This document shows, in pieces, positions 20,415-31,199 of a DNA stretch of 64,000 nucleotides (positions are counted from its first letter, which is position 1; every line of letters begins with the position of its first letter). The position numbers and the translations under genes were made by a program. The notes under the pieces were generated by a model. It was not told the DNA's origin. It ran no database searches and saw nothing but the letters and a program-made list of their open reading frames with translations. Source of the stretch: Tethya wilhelma (Eukaryota; Porifera; Demospongiae; Tethyida; Tethyidae); assembly GCA_964030475.1 (NCBI GenBank), contig CAXIPT010000003.1:12706729-12770728 (forward strand). Reading direction: 5' to 3'.

Positions 20415-20647
20415 ACAAGTACAAAAAACATTAGAAATGTAATGTAAACATAGGAATGGCCAAATCGTAAAAAAGTGAGCAAACAAGATAGGAATGCTGG
20501 TCAGATTGAGTGAGGAGTTCATTTCACTGTGTCACCTATGTTCATATCCCTACTGAGCTCAATGACATTGTAGACACAGGAATGAACTCGCCAGCATTCC
20601 TATCTTGTTTGCTCACTTTTTTACGATTTGGCCATTACTATGTTTAC
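20415..20647. repeat. Variant Y-class hairpin
   Basis: A hairpin with a different arm sequence from ordinary Y copies: left GTAAACATAGGAATGG and AAAAAAGTGAGCAAACAAG, right CTTGTTTGCTCACTTTTTT and CCATTACTATGTTTAC. The arms match each other but not the Y consensus. It shares the ACAAGTACAAAAAACATT start. Y3 begins at the tip of its right arm. Confidence 0.8.
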
Positions 20648-21533
20648 ACAAGTACAAAAAACATTGGAAATGTAATAAGACACAGGAATGGCTAAATCGT
20701 AAAAAGAACGCAAACAAGATGGAATGGCTGTTGAGTGTGTGCAGAATTCTTCCTGTATGAGCTGCATTTAACAATCTCCTTATTAAGTCTCTCATTTTGC
20801 CCACAGGAAGAATTCCTTACACACTCTTAACAGCCATTCCATCTTGTTTGCGTTCTTTTTACAATTTAGCCATTCCTGTGTCTCATTACATTTCCAATGT
20901 TTTTGTACTTGTTTGTTCTCATTTTTCCATATTTCTAAATTACAATTGAGTGTGTGTGTGTAGCTAGCTACTAAACTAGTAGTCTGGCAAGCCAGCTAGA
21001 CTGTGACCGGGCTGCTCAGTAAGTTGTGTACTGAGCCTGCTTGATACTGAAGTGTAACACACATCTCAGTCATTTGCATGATTTGGAGGCAGGAACTGTA
21101 TCATAAGATTTACTTGCCTTTCTATATGTTATGATAATCAAAGTCTTGATTCATTTCTTAAGAAGAGCAAGAGCATCCAGGTATCACAAAATTGTTCCAG
21201 GCAACTTGCATTTGAATTCCAAATAACGCACACTTTATTGTGTGGAAAGGGTCGTCAATTCGTTCTAGAAGCTAATGAATTATGCATGAGTGTAGAAATT
21301 TAATGGCGGCCATATGGAGGAGGCGCTTTTTGCCTTGTATCTAGCTATTCAATGAGAGGCGCTAAAAACCGATGGCAAAACCGGAAGAAACCAAGTTCAT
21401 TCGTTCAAGAATCAGCTTCTAAAAGTGAATAGTCTCTGAGAAAACTAAAGCCAAGATAGAAGAAGAAGAAGAAGAAGAAGAAGAAGAAGAAGAAGAAGAA
21501 GAAGAAGAAGAAGAAGAAGAAGAAGAAGAAGAA
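20648..21533 (+). repeat. Family Y repeat, copy Y3, truncated at an expanded GAA tract
   Basis: Hairpin 20648-20912, body, then a long GAA array at which the copy ends. The terminal GGGCCATCC part is missing and a protease-like coding region follows directly. Confidence 0.85.
21456..21533 (+). repeat. (GAA)n array, about 26 units
   Basis: An almost pure AGA/GAA triplet array of 78 bp. The same site in other Y copies is short and interrupted, so this is a local expansion. Confidence 0.95.
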
Positions 21534-21559
21534 ATACCTAAGCTTGCTAGCGATTGATT

Positions 21560-22299
21560 CTGGAAGAGTCACCTCAATTTGCACCAGGATGACAGATCAC
21601 TACTGACAGGTGGACACTGGCTTAACCACCGCTATCATCTGTGCTGCTCAGATGCTTCTGAAGAAGAAGTTCAATGAAATTGGTGGACTTGGAGACACAT
21701 AGCTGAAGAATTGGGCTAAGAATCTGCTGAGAAGTGATCAGAACTTTGTACAGATTCTTCATGTACATGGCAGTCACTGGGTAGTGGTGTCAAACATTGG
21801 GTGTTCCGCTGATTCTGTCAATGTATTCGACAGCCTTCCTGGAGATGTAGCACCAGGCCTCAAGAACGAGATTGCAAGCATGCTGAAGGCCCAGAGTGAC
21901 TTCATCAATATCTACCAAATTCATGTCGCAAAACAAACGAATGGAGATGACTGTGGAGTCTACGCTATTGCCAATGCTCTGGAGATTTGCCAAGGGAATA
22001 ATCCATCGGATTGTAACTGGAAGGGTGGACAGATGCGGAAGCACCTTATTCGTTGCCTAGATGAAGAGGAATTAGTCAGTTTTCCACAGAAACAATCACA
22101 CCGTCACAGTCAAGAACCCCGGAAGATCAAAGTAGCTGCACTTCACTGCCACTGCAGAAAGCCATACAAACGCTCTCAGATTATGGCCAGATGCACAGCT
22201 TGTGGCTACTGGTTTCACCAGAAATGTCTCAAGATACCAAACACTGTCATCAAGAACAAGACTAAAAACAGTTGGAGATGTGATGAATGCAGTGACTGA
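21560..22299 (+). pseudogene. Ulp1/C48-type cysteine protease with C-terminal PHD finger
   Basis: The C48 protease triad is visible: His in GSHWVVVSN (about 21770), Asp in VFDSLPGD, Cys in GDDCGVYAIANAL (about 21950). A C-terminal PHD-type zinc finger follows: HCHCRKPYKRS, CTACGYWFHQKCL, SWRCDEC. An intact frame runs from 21784 to 22299. Upstream coding sequence (LLTGGHWLN…, about 21595-21780) is in frame nearest the triad but contains a TAG at about 21701 and a frame change near 21630. C48 domains in this setting are usually transposon-encoded; a host deSUMOylase is less likely because the start is broken. Confidence 0.7.
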
Positions 22300-22708
22300 A
22301 CAGTCAGGACGTACAATCACACACACTTGAACACAGCAGTAGTATTAGTACAGCATATTTCCCATGTCAGTGTTCCATGTAAAGCAATATGAAATTTTAT
22401 GATGATCTCAAAGTTAAGCAGGGAAGAAAAAAAAGGATATAGCTATATCCAGAGAGTGTATAGCATAGATGTTTAGAGGCCAAGAACAGTCCCATACACA
22501 GTCAATCTCCTATAGTACTATAGGAGAACTTTAGTGTACCCCTACGCTGTTGAACCCTTATAGTACTATAGGCAGTATACACTCAAAGGGTCACATCTAC
22601 ACTAATACCCACTGCCTATACACTATAGGGGATCGTTAGTGTAGGGGTACACTAACTATCTCCTAGGAATGGCTTAACGACTATACACTGTATATCTCCT
22701 ATATTACT
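22300..22708. other. Non-coding region with a palindrome cluster
   Basis: Contains a perfect 20-bp palindrome CTCCTATAGTACTATAGGAG at 22507-22526. A TAGTGTACCCCTAC / GTAGGGGTACACTA inverted pair at 22532-22545 and 22641-22654 and further TATAGTACTATAG motifs suggest a small unclassified MITE at about 22500-22695. No gene seen. Confidence 0.6.
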
Positions 22709-22890
22709 ACAAGTGAAAAAAACATTGGAAATGTAATGAGACATAGGAATGGCCAAATCGTAAAAAAGAAAGCAAACAAGATGGAATGGCTGTTTGAGTG
22801 TGTGCAGAATCATTCCTGTGTGGGCTGCATTTAGTACTCTCTTCCCATGTTGCCCATAGGAATAATTCTTTACACACTCAAACAGCCATT
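22709..22890 (+). repeat. Family Y hairpin fragment, copy Y4
   Basis: Complete left arm and the inner part of the right arm; truncated at CAGCCATT. The variable segment is GGCTGTTTGAGTGTG on the left and CACACTCAAACAGCC on the right, again matching within the copy. Confidence 0.85.
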
Positions 22891-23430
22891 GCAAAAATAA
22901 TTAATTTTTTTGCTTTTTAGGAGCCACCAGCAAAATATCAAAACGTTAGTATCCACAAAAATTTGTAACAATAAGGTATTAGCTATTTTTTATTAGTTCA
23001 ACATACTGGTCATGTTTCTTAGCTCATCTGCCATTTATTCTCTTTTTTTTTTGTTTAGCAACAGTAGATGCATAGTAACGACTATTTTCTTTAATACTGT
23101 TGCTAACTGGACGTGCAGCTGCAATTTGTTCCTGCCAATCAGAATTCTCAGTGGTGGTCATGTGTTTATCATCTAAAGTTCTCAACCTGCATTGCACTCA
23201 CATGTTAGTCATTTATCTGCACATGCATCTTGTAATATTTACATGCAGTTAATTATCTGATTATGATAATTACATATGACCCTCCCAATACTGCCACAAG
23301 TACAATCATCATAAGAAAAAAAAAGAGTCCTGTTATCCATATCGTACAAAATTTGTTTTCACAAAAGAGAAAATTAAAATTATGTCAAGAAATTAGTATT
23401 CATACACTGAAAATTATAGATTAAATTTTT
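22891..23430. other. AT-rich intergenic sequence
   Basis: No coding frame, repeat family or RNA gene recognised. Confidence 0.6.
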
Positions 23431-23525
23431 TACAAGATGGAATGGCTGGCAGGGTGTGTAAAGAATTATTCCTATGGGCAACATGAGGGACTCAACATGG
23501 AAAGAGAGGGTACATAGGAATGGCA
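23431..23525. repeat. Family Y half-hairpin fragment
   Basis: One hairpin arm plus loop (GGAATGGCTGGCAGGGTGTG…), most similar to the arm of Y9 at 53.9 kb, with its GGCAG variant. The second arm is missing. Confidence 0.7.
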
Positions 23526-23530
23526 CGGAT

Positions 23531-23715
23531 CAATCACTTTTACTAAAATTTAATATCGATCACTTTTACTAAAAATCAGTCACTTTTACTAAATATCAGT
23601 CTTACTATACTGAATATCAATTATTATTACTAAATATCAGTCACTTTTACTAAATATCAATCACATTTACTAAATATTAATCACTTTTTGCTAAAAATTA
23701 TTCGTTTTTACCAAC
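23531..23715 (+). repeat. Tandem array of about nine 20-21-bp units
   Basis: Diverged units near ATCAGTCACTTTTACTAAAT (20 bp) are repeated head to tail. The first and last units are most decayed. No coding role. Confidence 0.85.
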
Positions 23716-24750
23716 AATGGCTGACTGTTACTGTGTTGGAACCAGTCTGTAAAACATGACATCAATAGTTGACAGTCTGATTATATTGTGTTCATAAAAA
23801 ATAGTTTTGAGACAAATGGCACTCCATAAAAGAGAACTTTGTTTTTTTTGTGAAGACAAGAAAAAAGACTGTAAAATGAGTTATGAGGAGTTATTTCTAC
23901 AAAAAGAGAAACGCTAGAAGATGGAATTTACGGTAAGAAGTAAGATATCAACTTTTTGTGGTGTGATGAAAGTTTGTAAATAAAACTATGATTTGTTTTG
24001 CCAGATAAAAGATTGTAGACGTGCCAAAGATGAAGTACAGTTACAGCGCCTGTGAATCTAACAACAAGAAGCTTGAAATCATAGTGTTTTCATGGTCCTG
24101 CAGTAATCTCAGTTGGAACCCCCTCAGAATCTGAAGGTCAGTCAAAATTCAGCTTTATGCTGAGTCCTCTTGTTTGTTATAAGCCTTGATTTTTATCTAT
24201 TTATTAGGCTTTCACCAGACCTACCTCATGAAGTTTGTTCAAGCCTGGCAAGATGATCAAGTCAAGTGTGCTGACTCTAAGTATTCCATGCATGGATACC
24301 ACTGTCAGTATTCATATTTGCTGATGTTGTTTCAGTTCTGGAGTATTTTCTTTGTGATTCAAAATTGTTTTTATCAAGAAAAGTAAAATTTTAGTGCAGA
24401 AAAAGCAAGCAATAATATGACACACTTGCCTCATGACCTGCATGCAGTTTCAACACAGTTCAAAGTTGACATGTATGTAGGCGTGTCAAAAAATAGACAA
24501 ATAATTGACACGCAAACGCGTGTCATTTTGACACGGTTGTTTTTACTGTGTATCTGTTTGTTTAGTACAAATGTACATACTATCTTAGAAACAATAACAA
24601 GACTTTTACTTGCTGACACTCCAGGATCTAAAAGCATTTCATGGTGTATGAGTGTGTGAGTGTTGGTAACAGCATTGTACATACAAACCTAATACTTACC
24701 AAAAGGGACTTTCTCATAAACATACCACTCCATGGCGTGATGCCTACCTA
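23716..24750. other. Intergenic sequence with no recognised gene
   Basis: Short open frames only. A possible exon-like stretch at 24207-24300 (FHQTYLMKFVQAWQDDQVKC) is preceded by TTATTAG and could be a decayed exon, but I cannot name it. A palindrome GACACGCAAACGCGTGTC lies near 24509. Confidence 0.4.
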
Positions 24751-24752
24751 GC

Positions 24753-24753
<1 letters not shown>

Positions 24754-24788
<35 letters not shown>
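24754..24788 (+). repeat. (GT)n microsatellite
   Basis: About 17 uninterrupted GT units. Confidence 0.95.
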
Positions 24789-24795
<7 letters not shown>

Positions 24796-25254
24796 CTATC
24801 TTAAGAATGGCAGCTCTATGGTCCAAGCAGAAGGTGCTTATCAAAATTTCCTTTAAATTTGTTGTATAGAATCTTGCAAAACACTATATTTGCAAAGATC
24901 CAAGCCATTCATGCTTGTTGTGAGCAGCTTGCTAGTGGGTTTGAGTATGCATTATTTAGAAAATATATGTGTTTCCGACTGCAATCATCATCATATTATT
25001 TGTATCTTCTTTAATCTGCTTTCTTTGAATTGTCTTTGTTGCCACGGAAACAGGTTTAGATACCAGTAAACTTGTTTTTTTTGTTAAAGAATAAGGAATA
25101 ATTATTAATTTATGCAAAAAAAATGAGTCATATGACCCAAATTTTGACTTAAGCAAGATCGTAACATGTAAAGAGACAAGTTGCATCATTTACAGTTTGA
25201 TGATAGGAATATCAATAGGGAGCCTAATATATTTATGAATATTTTGATACTTGT
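24789..25254. other. Intergenic sequence
   Basis: AT-rich; nothing recognised on either strand. Confidence 0.5.
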
Positions 25255-25365
25255 TTAGGTATACCCATGCCTTATAGTCCCTGAGAAGGCTTCTTAAGCT
25301 ACTCTTTCTTTTTCTAATAAGCCCAAAAACATGGCCTAAAACCATCGTTAAAATAACAAACTATA
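25255..25365 (-). repeat. Family Y body fragment (reversed)
   Basis: The minus strand reads GTTATTTTAACGATGGTTTT, then GGCCATGTTTTTGGGC and AAAGAGTAGCTTAAGAAGCC, a piece of the Y body downstream of the GAA tract. Confidence 0.75.
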
Positions 25366-26463
25366 TGCTAACCACAAAATCTCTTGATTCTGTTTAAACT
25401 CAGCATAACCTGCCTTACTAGCTAGACACACATCACATTGATTTTTCATATTACTGTCAATAACAAGAACACACCCACAACCTTTTGTTGCACATTGGTG
25501 TTCTGTAAAACGATATATATATGAATCCATAAAAATCACCTTACATGTAATTATACACAGTCATAAAAGTTTTATGCATTCTCTGGCATAGTGACTCATG
25601 AAAATCCCATGGTATGTTGACAACACATAGTAGTGTGTCTGAAGTGCTGGAATGAAGTGCCAGTTGACTTGCATCAAATTGTTATGGGTATCAAGAGGCT
25701 ACGTGCAATACAGCATATTGAAAATGTGCATCTATTTTTTTTTGATCCAGTTCATAACAGTTAATTGGTTGTAAGTTGGTGCTGTATATTGAATTAGAGC
25801 CACAGTGACTGCACCACATACTCAATGCAATCTGTATACATGTACATGACCCAATTCATTCATTACTAAACATACAGTAGCATGCAAACGTACCTGGCTG
25901 TGGTTGCTGATATTCCACCCGTATGTGGTTGTATATATCTGTGATCTGTTTGTAATTAAGTTGTCCTAATACTACTTGAGAGTCTACTTGTTGAATGAAG
26001 CTCATAGAAATACAGTGAGTGAAGATAAACAAAATACTTGTTCTGATCCCAGTCAGAATCATAAAATATGAAGGACTTCTCGCCTCCAGTTGATAGTATT
26101 GGCTTGTCAAGCAGATGGCACTGGAGCATATTTTGTGGTATTGATACCAGGCACAGGTTCAATGTGGATGTCGTAGAGAGTTACTTGAGAAGGTCTATCT
26201 TCGCAGATCACAAGATTCTTCTTGCAAACAACACATTTGGTTTTATTGCTAACAAGAACAATCTCAAGTGGTTTTGCTTGTGAAAAAGGCGTCCACTCAA
26301 TAAGTTTTTTCATCAGGGACTCATCTGCCTGCAGAGCTGCTGCATCTAGGGCATCAATGTTTTCTATCAGACACTGCGCAGTGGCGCCATCTACTAAATT
26401 ACTATAACATTCTACCTTTTCAACAGTTGCAAATTTTATGGCATTTACCCATTTGCTTGGCAT
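25366..26463 (-). pseudogene. KDZ-type transposase-associated protein remnant (Cys-cluster)
   Basis: Minus-strand fragments in order: VVDGATAQCLIENIDALDAAAL…KCVVCKKNLVICEDRPSQV (26463-26150), FYDSDWDQNKYFVY and QQVDSQVVLGQLNYKQITDIYNH (26100-25900), and CATKGCGCVLVIDSNMKN (25500-25430). Cys pairs followed by a GQLSYKQ-type motif and a CG..LVIDGNMKN-type motif recur in invertebrate proteins that I associate with Kyakuja-Dileera-Zisupton transposons. Frame changes and possible introns separate the pieces. The family name is from memory and needs a profile search. Confidence 0.5.
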
Positions 26464-26967
26464 ATCATCAGGAAGATGAATAGCTCAGTACAGAAAAGTC
26501 TTTGTGATTACTTGCAGCATTTTGACAGTGATATCAGCCTGGTACACACAGAGAATGTTAAAAGGTTTGCACACGGTCGTATACTCGTACACGTGTATTT
26601 CTTGAGCACATATCGCACATGCATATTGCGTTTATACACGCGTGTGGTGATTCCCGAATGTAAGTATACATAGCCTATAGACTGTGTAGATACGTACTGA
26701 CTAAAGTTAATGTTCACGCATGTGCAGTTATCTACATCTCAAGCTCCTTGTGTCGCTGATTTCTGTTGCATATTTCAGTGCAGCTCCTTGAATTTTCATC
26801 TAATCTATTGGGTGAGGCTATTGCTACTCCTAAGAGTAAGACAAGATCTGCAGCCACTGTTCTAACAGGGAAACTGAAATAATAACTGGAAATTAGTCCC
26901 AAAGCTGCTTAAAGATGTGAGTTAATAAGCTGAAACTAGTTGTCAGGATTATGCATACTAATAGGGT
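26464..26967. other. Spacer between divergent pseudogenes
   Basis: Separates the KDZ-like remnant (minus) from the DUF3987-like remnant (plus). A short plus-strand segment at 26780-26880 may be coding (LLEFSSNLLGEAIATPKSKTRS) and could be an upstream exon of the latter. Confidence 0.35.
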
Positions 26968-28497
26968 TGCCAAAAAATTGAAAAAGCTATTGGTATTCCT
27001 CCTGTGGCTGTTTTAGCTGGGCTGATTCTCACAGTTGGATTTAGCGTGTCTCATTCTGTTGTTGAAGTCAAAGGGACTGAGTGGGTCAAACCTGTACTGG
27101 TTTGAATTGGTATATGTATGCCAACTGGTGGTGGTGGCAAGTCTGCATTTTGTAAGTTTTTAAAATCTTGAAAGTTCAAACAAAATGTGCATGGGCTCCT
27201 GGAGGATACTGAACCTTCGTAGTGTGTAGTTGATCAGAGCTTTGAGAAGATGGGCTTGTTAATGGCTGACAATCATGGGAAGCTCCTAGGTCTATATGAT
27301 GAGCTCGCCACGTTTTTCTCACCGATAAATGTTTTTCAGATAGGTGAACTATCAGACTCGCATGAACTAGCTGCATGGTGCAAGTTCATGGACATTGAAA
27401 ACTGGTAAGTACATTGAGTGCATGCATGAAAATGTAACTTAAAATTTGTGGTTGTGGCTATCATATACCTTTATTCATAATAATATTATAGTATCTGGTG
27501 ATGCTAACTTCCACATTGGAATGACATTAGGAGGGGTTATGTTGCACGTTACAGGTAAAAAAAGGGACTTTTGTCAGTGGGTAGTTCCACTGCAAATACT
27601 ACAGAGCATTGATCAAGTGGATACAACTTTCTGCAATGAAATAGGTACATTGTAAGCACTGTCAATCATACTACTTAACTTAAATGAACCTTTAGTACTA
27701 AGTTGATCATAATTGGGATTACATAGTCCAGCTGATGATGCACCATGGGTACCTGAAAAGACTATCAAGAAATGGTTGTTGCCTAGAACACCAGTTCAGT
27801 CTGATGTGGAATCTACTAATGAATCACACCTTGATGGTGATTCTTCAAGTGTACAGGAGATGAGTTGTGGTCACTTCCAAGAAAAGTAAGATAACATTCA
27901 AGCTAAGATTATGTAAATTGGATGGATGAGTTGTTGTCAGGTATGTATATTGTATCAACAGCTTACATGCATGTGCACACTTTTTGTAACAATTTTACTT
28001 GATAATTAGGCATGCTCAGCAAATCGTAGGGATAAATAATAAATACTGAGAGTTACTTACTGTATGCCCTTTTCTTCATGTATCAAAATAAAGGTATCCC
28101 AGATACTATTTCAGAGAAGGCAGTGAAGGCCGCTGACTACTTTGTTGATCTTTGCCTGAAACATGCTGCCTTCCTGTGAGGAGAGGAGACTTCAATCAGG
28201 CTATTGAAGAAATACAGCAAGGTTAATAAAAAACCTAAATCCTCTCCTACCAATAATATGTTGTATACCTTCACAATACAGCCATTAAACCATGCACTAT
28301 GCACCAATATCATTTAACAGTGACATCACAGGCTACAAGCAGCGTTGGAACCTCATCACCGGACCATACAGTTGCTGCTTTCTTTCTACTACTTTCTGGA
28401 AGAACATTACATATCAGTGCTTTGTTGACTACAAAAAAATTAGAGACAAGGGTAATAAGGATGGTGCTGTGAGGGCAATCAAGCTGCTGTGGTTGTG
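26968..28497 (+). pseudogene. DUF3987-like protein, multi-exon remnant
   Basis: Successive exon-like pieces: AIGIPPVAVLAGLILTVGFS with a Walker-A-like PTGGGKS (27120-27150), KMGLLMADNHGKLLGLYDELATFFS (27245-27330) ending before a GTAAGT at 27405, VSGDANFHIGMT (27490-27530), QSIDQVDTTFCNEI (27605-27650), ISEKAVKAADYFVDLCLKHAAF (28110-28180), and DYKKIRDKGNKDGAVRAIKLL (28430-28495). The GKLLGLYDEL and LSDSHELA motifs match DUF3987 proteins of invertebrates. Stops and frame changes between pieces indicate decay. The function of the family is unknown; the P-loop suggests nucleotide binding. Confidence 0.55.
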
Positions 28498-28587
28498 ATT
28501 CGCTCGAATATTTGTATTGCGCTAATGGGCCATCCGTGCCATTCTTGTGTACCCAGTACGTATACTACCTACTGGGAATTACATTTC
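28498..28587 (+). repeat. Family Y terminal fragment
   Basis: Only the last about 90 bp of Y: CGCTAATGGGCCATCCGTGC and the closing CTACTGGGAAT palindrome. Directly joined to the hairpin side of the next Y copy. Confidence 0.75.
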
Positions 28588-29331
28588 TAATGTTTTTATA
28601 TTTATTTGTTCTATTTGTTTCGAATAATTGTTTATAGAAATGGAATTCAGTCTTTATAATTAGCCTGAGCAGAGAGAACTTGAATACCAACAGCCCAGTA
28701 CAGTCATCGAGTCATACTCTTCAGATCCGAGAGCTGAAAATCTGAAACCCCAAGCTGAATGTGATTTATGTCAATTACTATGTGTGTCTTGTTAACTATA
28801 GCCTATCGAAGAACTTAAAAAAGAGAACGAGAGGATAGGACAGAGCTTGGGGCACTGCATGTGAGTGCTTGCAATAGATTCCAAATAACACGCACTTGAA
28901 TATATGGAAAAGGTTATTAGGCTAGCTAGCTTATGAATAATGCATGAGTATATAAATAATGGCTGCCATATAGAGGAAGCGCTTTTTGCCTTGTATCAGT
29001 GAGAGACACAAATAACTGATGGCAAAAGTGATTAAAGACAAAGAAACCAAGTTTGTTTGTTCAAGAATCAGCTTCTAAAAGTCAATGGTCTTTGAGATAT
29101 GGCGTGAGAAGATAGAGGGAAAATTGGAGGTTTGCAATATTTTAGTTTGTTACTTTAGTTTTAGGCCATGTTTTTGGGCTGTGAAAGAGCTAAATATTAG
29201 CTTAAGCCTTTTAGTGCCAAGTGCTCTATTTTAGCAGTTATTTGCGTGAATATTTGTATTAGCTAATGGGCCATCCGTGCCATTCCTATGTACTCAGTAC
29301 TACCCTACTGGGAATATGCATACTCTTCTTT
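28588..29331 (+). repeat. Family Y repeat, copy Y6, diverged
   Basis: Starts with the outer tip of a right hairpin arm (ACATTTCTAATGTTTTTATA), followed by a novel stretch to about 28870, then a diverged Y body without the long GAA tract, ending TGCCATTCCTATGTACTCAG and CTACTGGGAATA. Confidence 0.7.
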
Positions 29332-29339
29332 TCCTATAC

Positions 29340-29895
29340 TCTGGCATCACAAGCTTGTATTTAAGAACATACATGCATCCATGGCACAGCAAAGATTTGG
29401 AACAGTAAATCTCCAGGTTCACAAAAAATTGCGAGCAAAAACTAAAGTACAGCAGCAGGCGACTTTCCTCCCCCAATGATAATCTTCAACGGCAGAACCA
29501 TCAAGAGTCTTATTGTTCCAAAAGGAATCTTGGTAGCTACTCAGGAAAAACTGGGATGGATGATCCTCTGATGAGTCAGTGGATTGATTAGATATGGATT
29601 CCACATGTAGGGAATCAACAAGTCCATACTGTGCCTTGACAGCTTCAAAGCTTATGTTTCCGAAAGCTCAATGAAGATGTTTACCGTGAGAAAAGTGCAT
29701 TATTATGTTGGTGATATGTGGTACATCAGTTATTCAACCATTAATTTGATGTCTCCTTGAACAAGCCATTCAAGACAGTATTAAAGTGTAAGTGGCAAGA
29801 GTACATGCTTTGCGAAACAGAAAAGATTCAGGAAGAACGAGCTACAACCACTGCCACCAAGATTTTGGCACCTATTCATGCTCATTCTTAGTTTT
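29340..29895 (+). pseudogene. Pogo/Tigger-type DDE transposase fragment
   Basis: Plus-strand pieces in shifting frames: MIIFNGRTIKSLIVPKGILV, then MSQWID and WIPHVGNQQVHTVLDSFKA (the TVLDSF segment carries the second catalytic Asp of this DDE group), then PFKTV..KWQEYML and EKIQEERATTTATKI. The order matches the DDE_1 core of pogo-like transposases. Several frameshifts and a TAG near 29588 make it non-functional. Confidence 0.65.
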
Positions 29896-30415
29896 ACTGT
29901 AGTTAATAAGCTTAGTTATGTAATGTTAGTTATGTAATAATGTAAATACAGCTTGACCAGTAATTTAATACCTTTACAACTTATTGTTTTGTTCAGTTTC
30001 TTTCATACATTTCCTCTCTTTGTCATGGCACAAAGACACTGTGGCCCGCTCCATGTTAAAGTATCCACATTCACCATTTTATTCTAGAGTTGTTCTAGTA
30101 TTGATTCAAGTTTTTCCGAGTTTAAGATTTGTTTTGTAAGCCTAGTTTGCTTCCATACTCTCATTTTGTATCATCTGAGCACTGNGCTGCCCAAGACGAA
30201 GTGTAACTTCAAAACTGTAAGTTGAATTCAAAATTTCTCTTTGTCTCGCCCTGCAAATAAATAGAAAATGTACAATATATGGCAAGATAGGTTTCTCCGC
30301 GAAAAAAATTGCTGACTAAGCTGCAGGCCAAATCGCATGTCCAAAAAAACTACCTTGTACCATGCTTGTACTTATTAGCATATTCATGAGTGAACTAGCC
30401 CGTAACATTAATGCA
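29896..30415. other. Non-coding interval with an N and a MITE end
   Basis: Contains the N at 30185. Around 30375-30405 it reads TATTCATGAGTGAACTAG then CCCGTAAC, matching the right end of the TTAA-flanked MITE at 44201-44821, so it is probably a truncated copy. No gene seen. Confidence 0.5.
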
Positions 30416-30775
30416 CTTGCAGATGCTCTTCTATGGATTCTGCAAGATCACGGAATCAGGCTGATCTATCACTATTTGGATAATTTTTTTTGACCGTAGG
30501 ACGCCCAGATTCAGACGAATGTGCGCAGAACATGCAATAATTGAACTTTGCCGCTTACTAGAGGTTCCACTATCTCCGGAAAAATGCATTGGTCCACTGA
30601 CGATCCTAATCTACTTTGGGTTTGAATTTGACACTAACGAAATGGTAATTAGGCTGCCGACAGAGAAGCTAGAAAGAATTTGCAGACTGCTGGAGGAATG
30701 GCAAGACTGCAGCAGCTGTTCCATCTGGCAACTAGAATTGTTGATCGGAAAACGGTTGATGGCAGAAGTAAAGTA
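30416..30775 (+). pseudogene. Ngaro/DIRS-like reverse transcriptase fragment
   Basis: Reads ALLWILQDHGIRLIYHYLDNFF, where the catalytic YLDD box is YLDN, then a thumb region YFGFEFDTNEMVIRLPTEKL and a connection region SIWQLELLIGK. A stop interrupts right after the active-site box. It is the 5' piece of the element that continues at 31200. Confidence 0.75.
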
Positions 30776-31199
30776 GTATCCTAATTAGCATATTCATAAC
30801 TAGTATATGAATATATGGATTAATATATGTAATATATGGATTTTACGAAGCACAAGCAAGAGACTGGGGCCCTACGGTCCCCAGTCTCTTGCTTGTGCTT
30901 AGGCTAGTCTACTAGGCTAGGCTGAGGCCATGGCTAGGGCTATGGGCAGTGCTAGGGCTGGGGCAAGGGATAGGGGTCTAGTGCAATATATTATTATTGT
31001 TAGAAATTGCATTAAAGTAAGGCTAACAAGGGAAAGCTGGCAGTAACAGCCTGGTGGGATAGATAGGTAGTAAGCAGTGCTGTGGACTGGTTCGATGCAT
31101 GATCTCTACTGACGTTTGAAAAATTTTTTTGAAATATTTTCTAAGTTTGGATACATCTTTACTTCTGCCATCTACGCGGAAAACTTTAACATGTCTCAG
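30776..31199. other. Insertion inside the Ngaro/DIRS-like pol, with a strong hairpin
   Basis: Splits the pol gene between the RT connection and RNase H. It begins with AT-rich TATATG repeats, holds a perfect hairpin at 30849-30901 and a CTAGG-rich stretch (30902-30980). No coding sequence that I recognise. Confidence 0.55.
30851..30899. repeat. Perfect 20-bp hairpin
   Basis: GCACAAGCAAGAGACTGGGG and its exact complement are separated by 9 nt (CCCTACGGT), with two further pairing bases outside. No T run follows directly. Confidence 0.9.

Noticed and set aside
24740..24790. CRISPR-like or regular spaced repeat
   Set aside because: Simple GT microsatellite with no spacers; no CRISPR arrays are expected or seen in this eukaryotic window.
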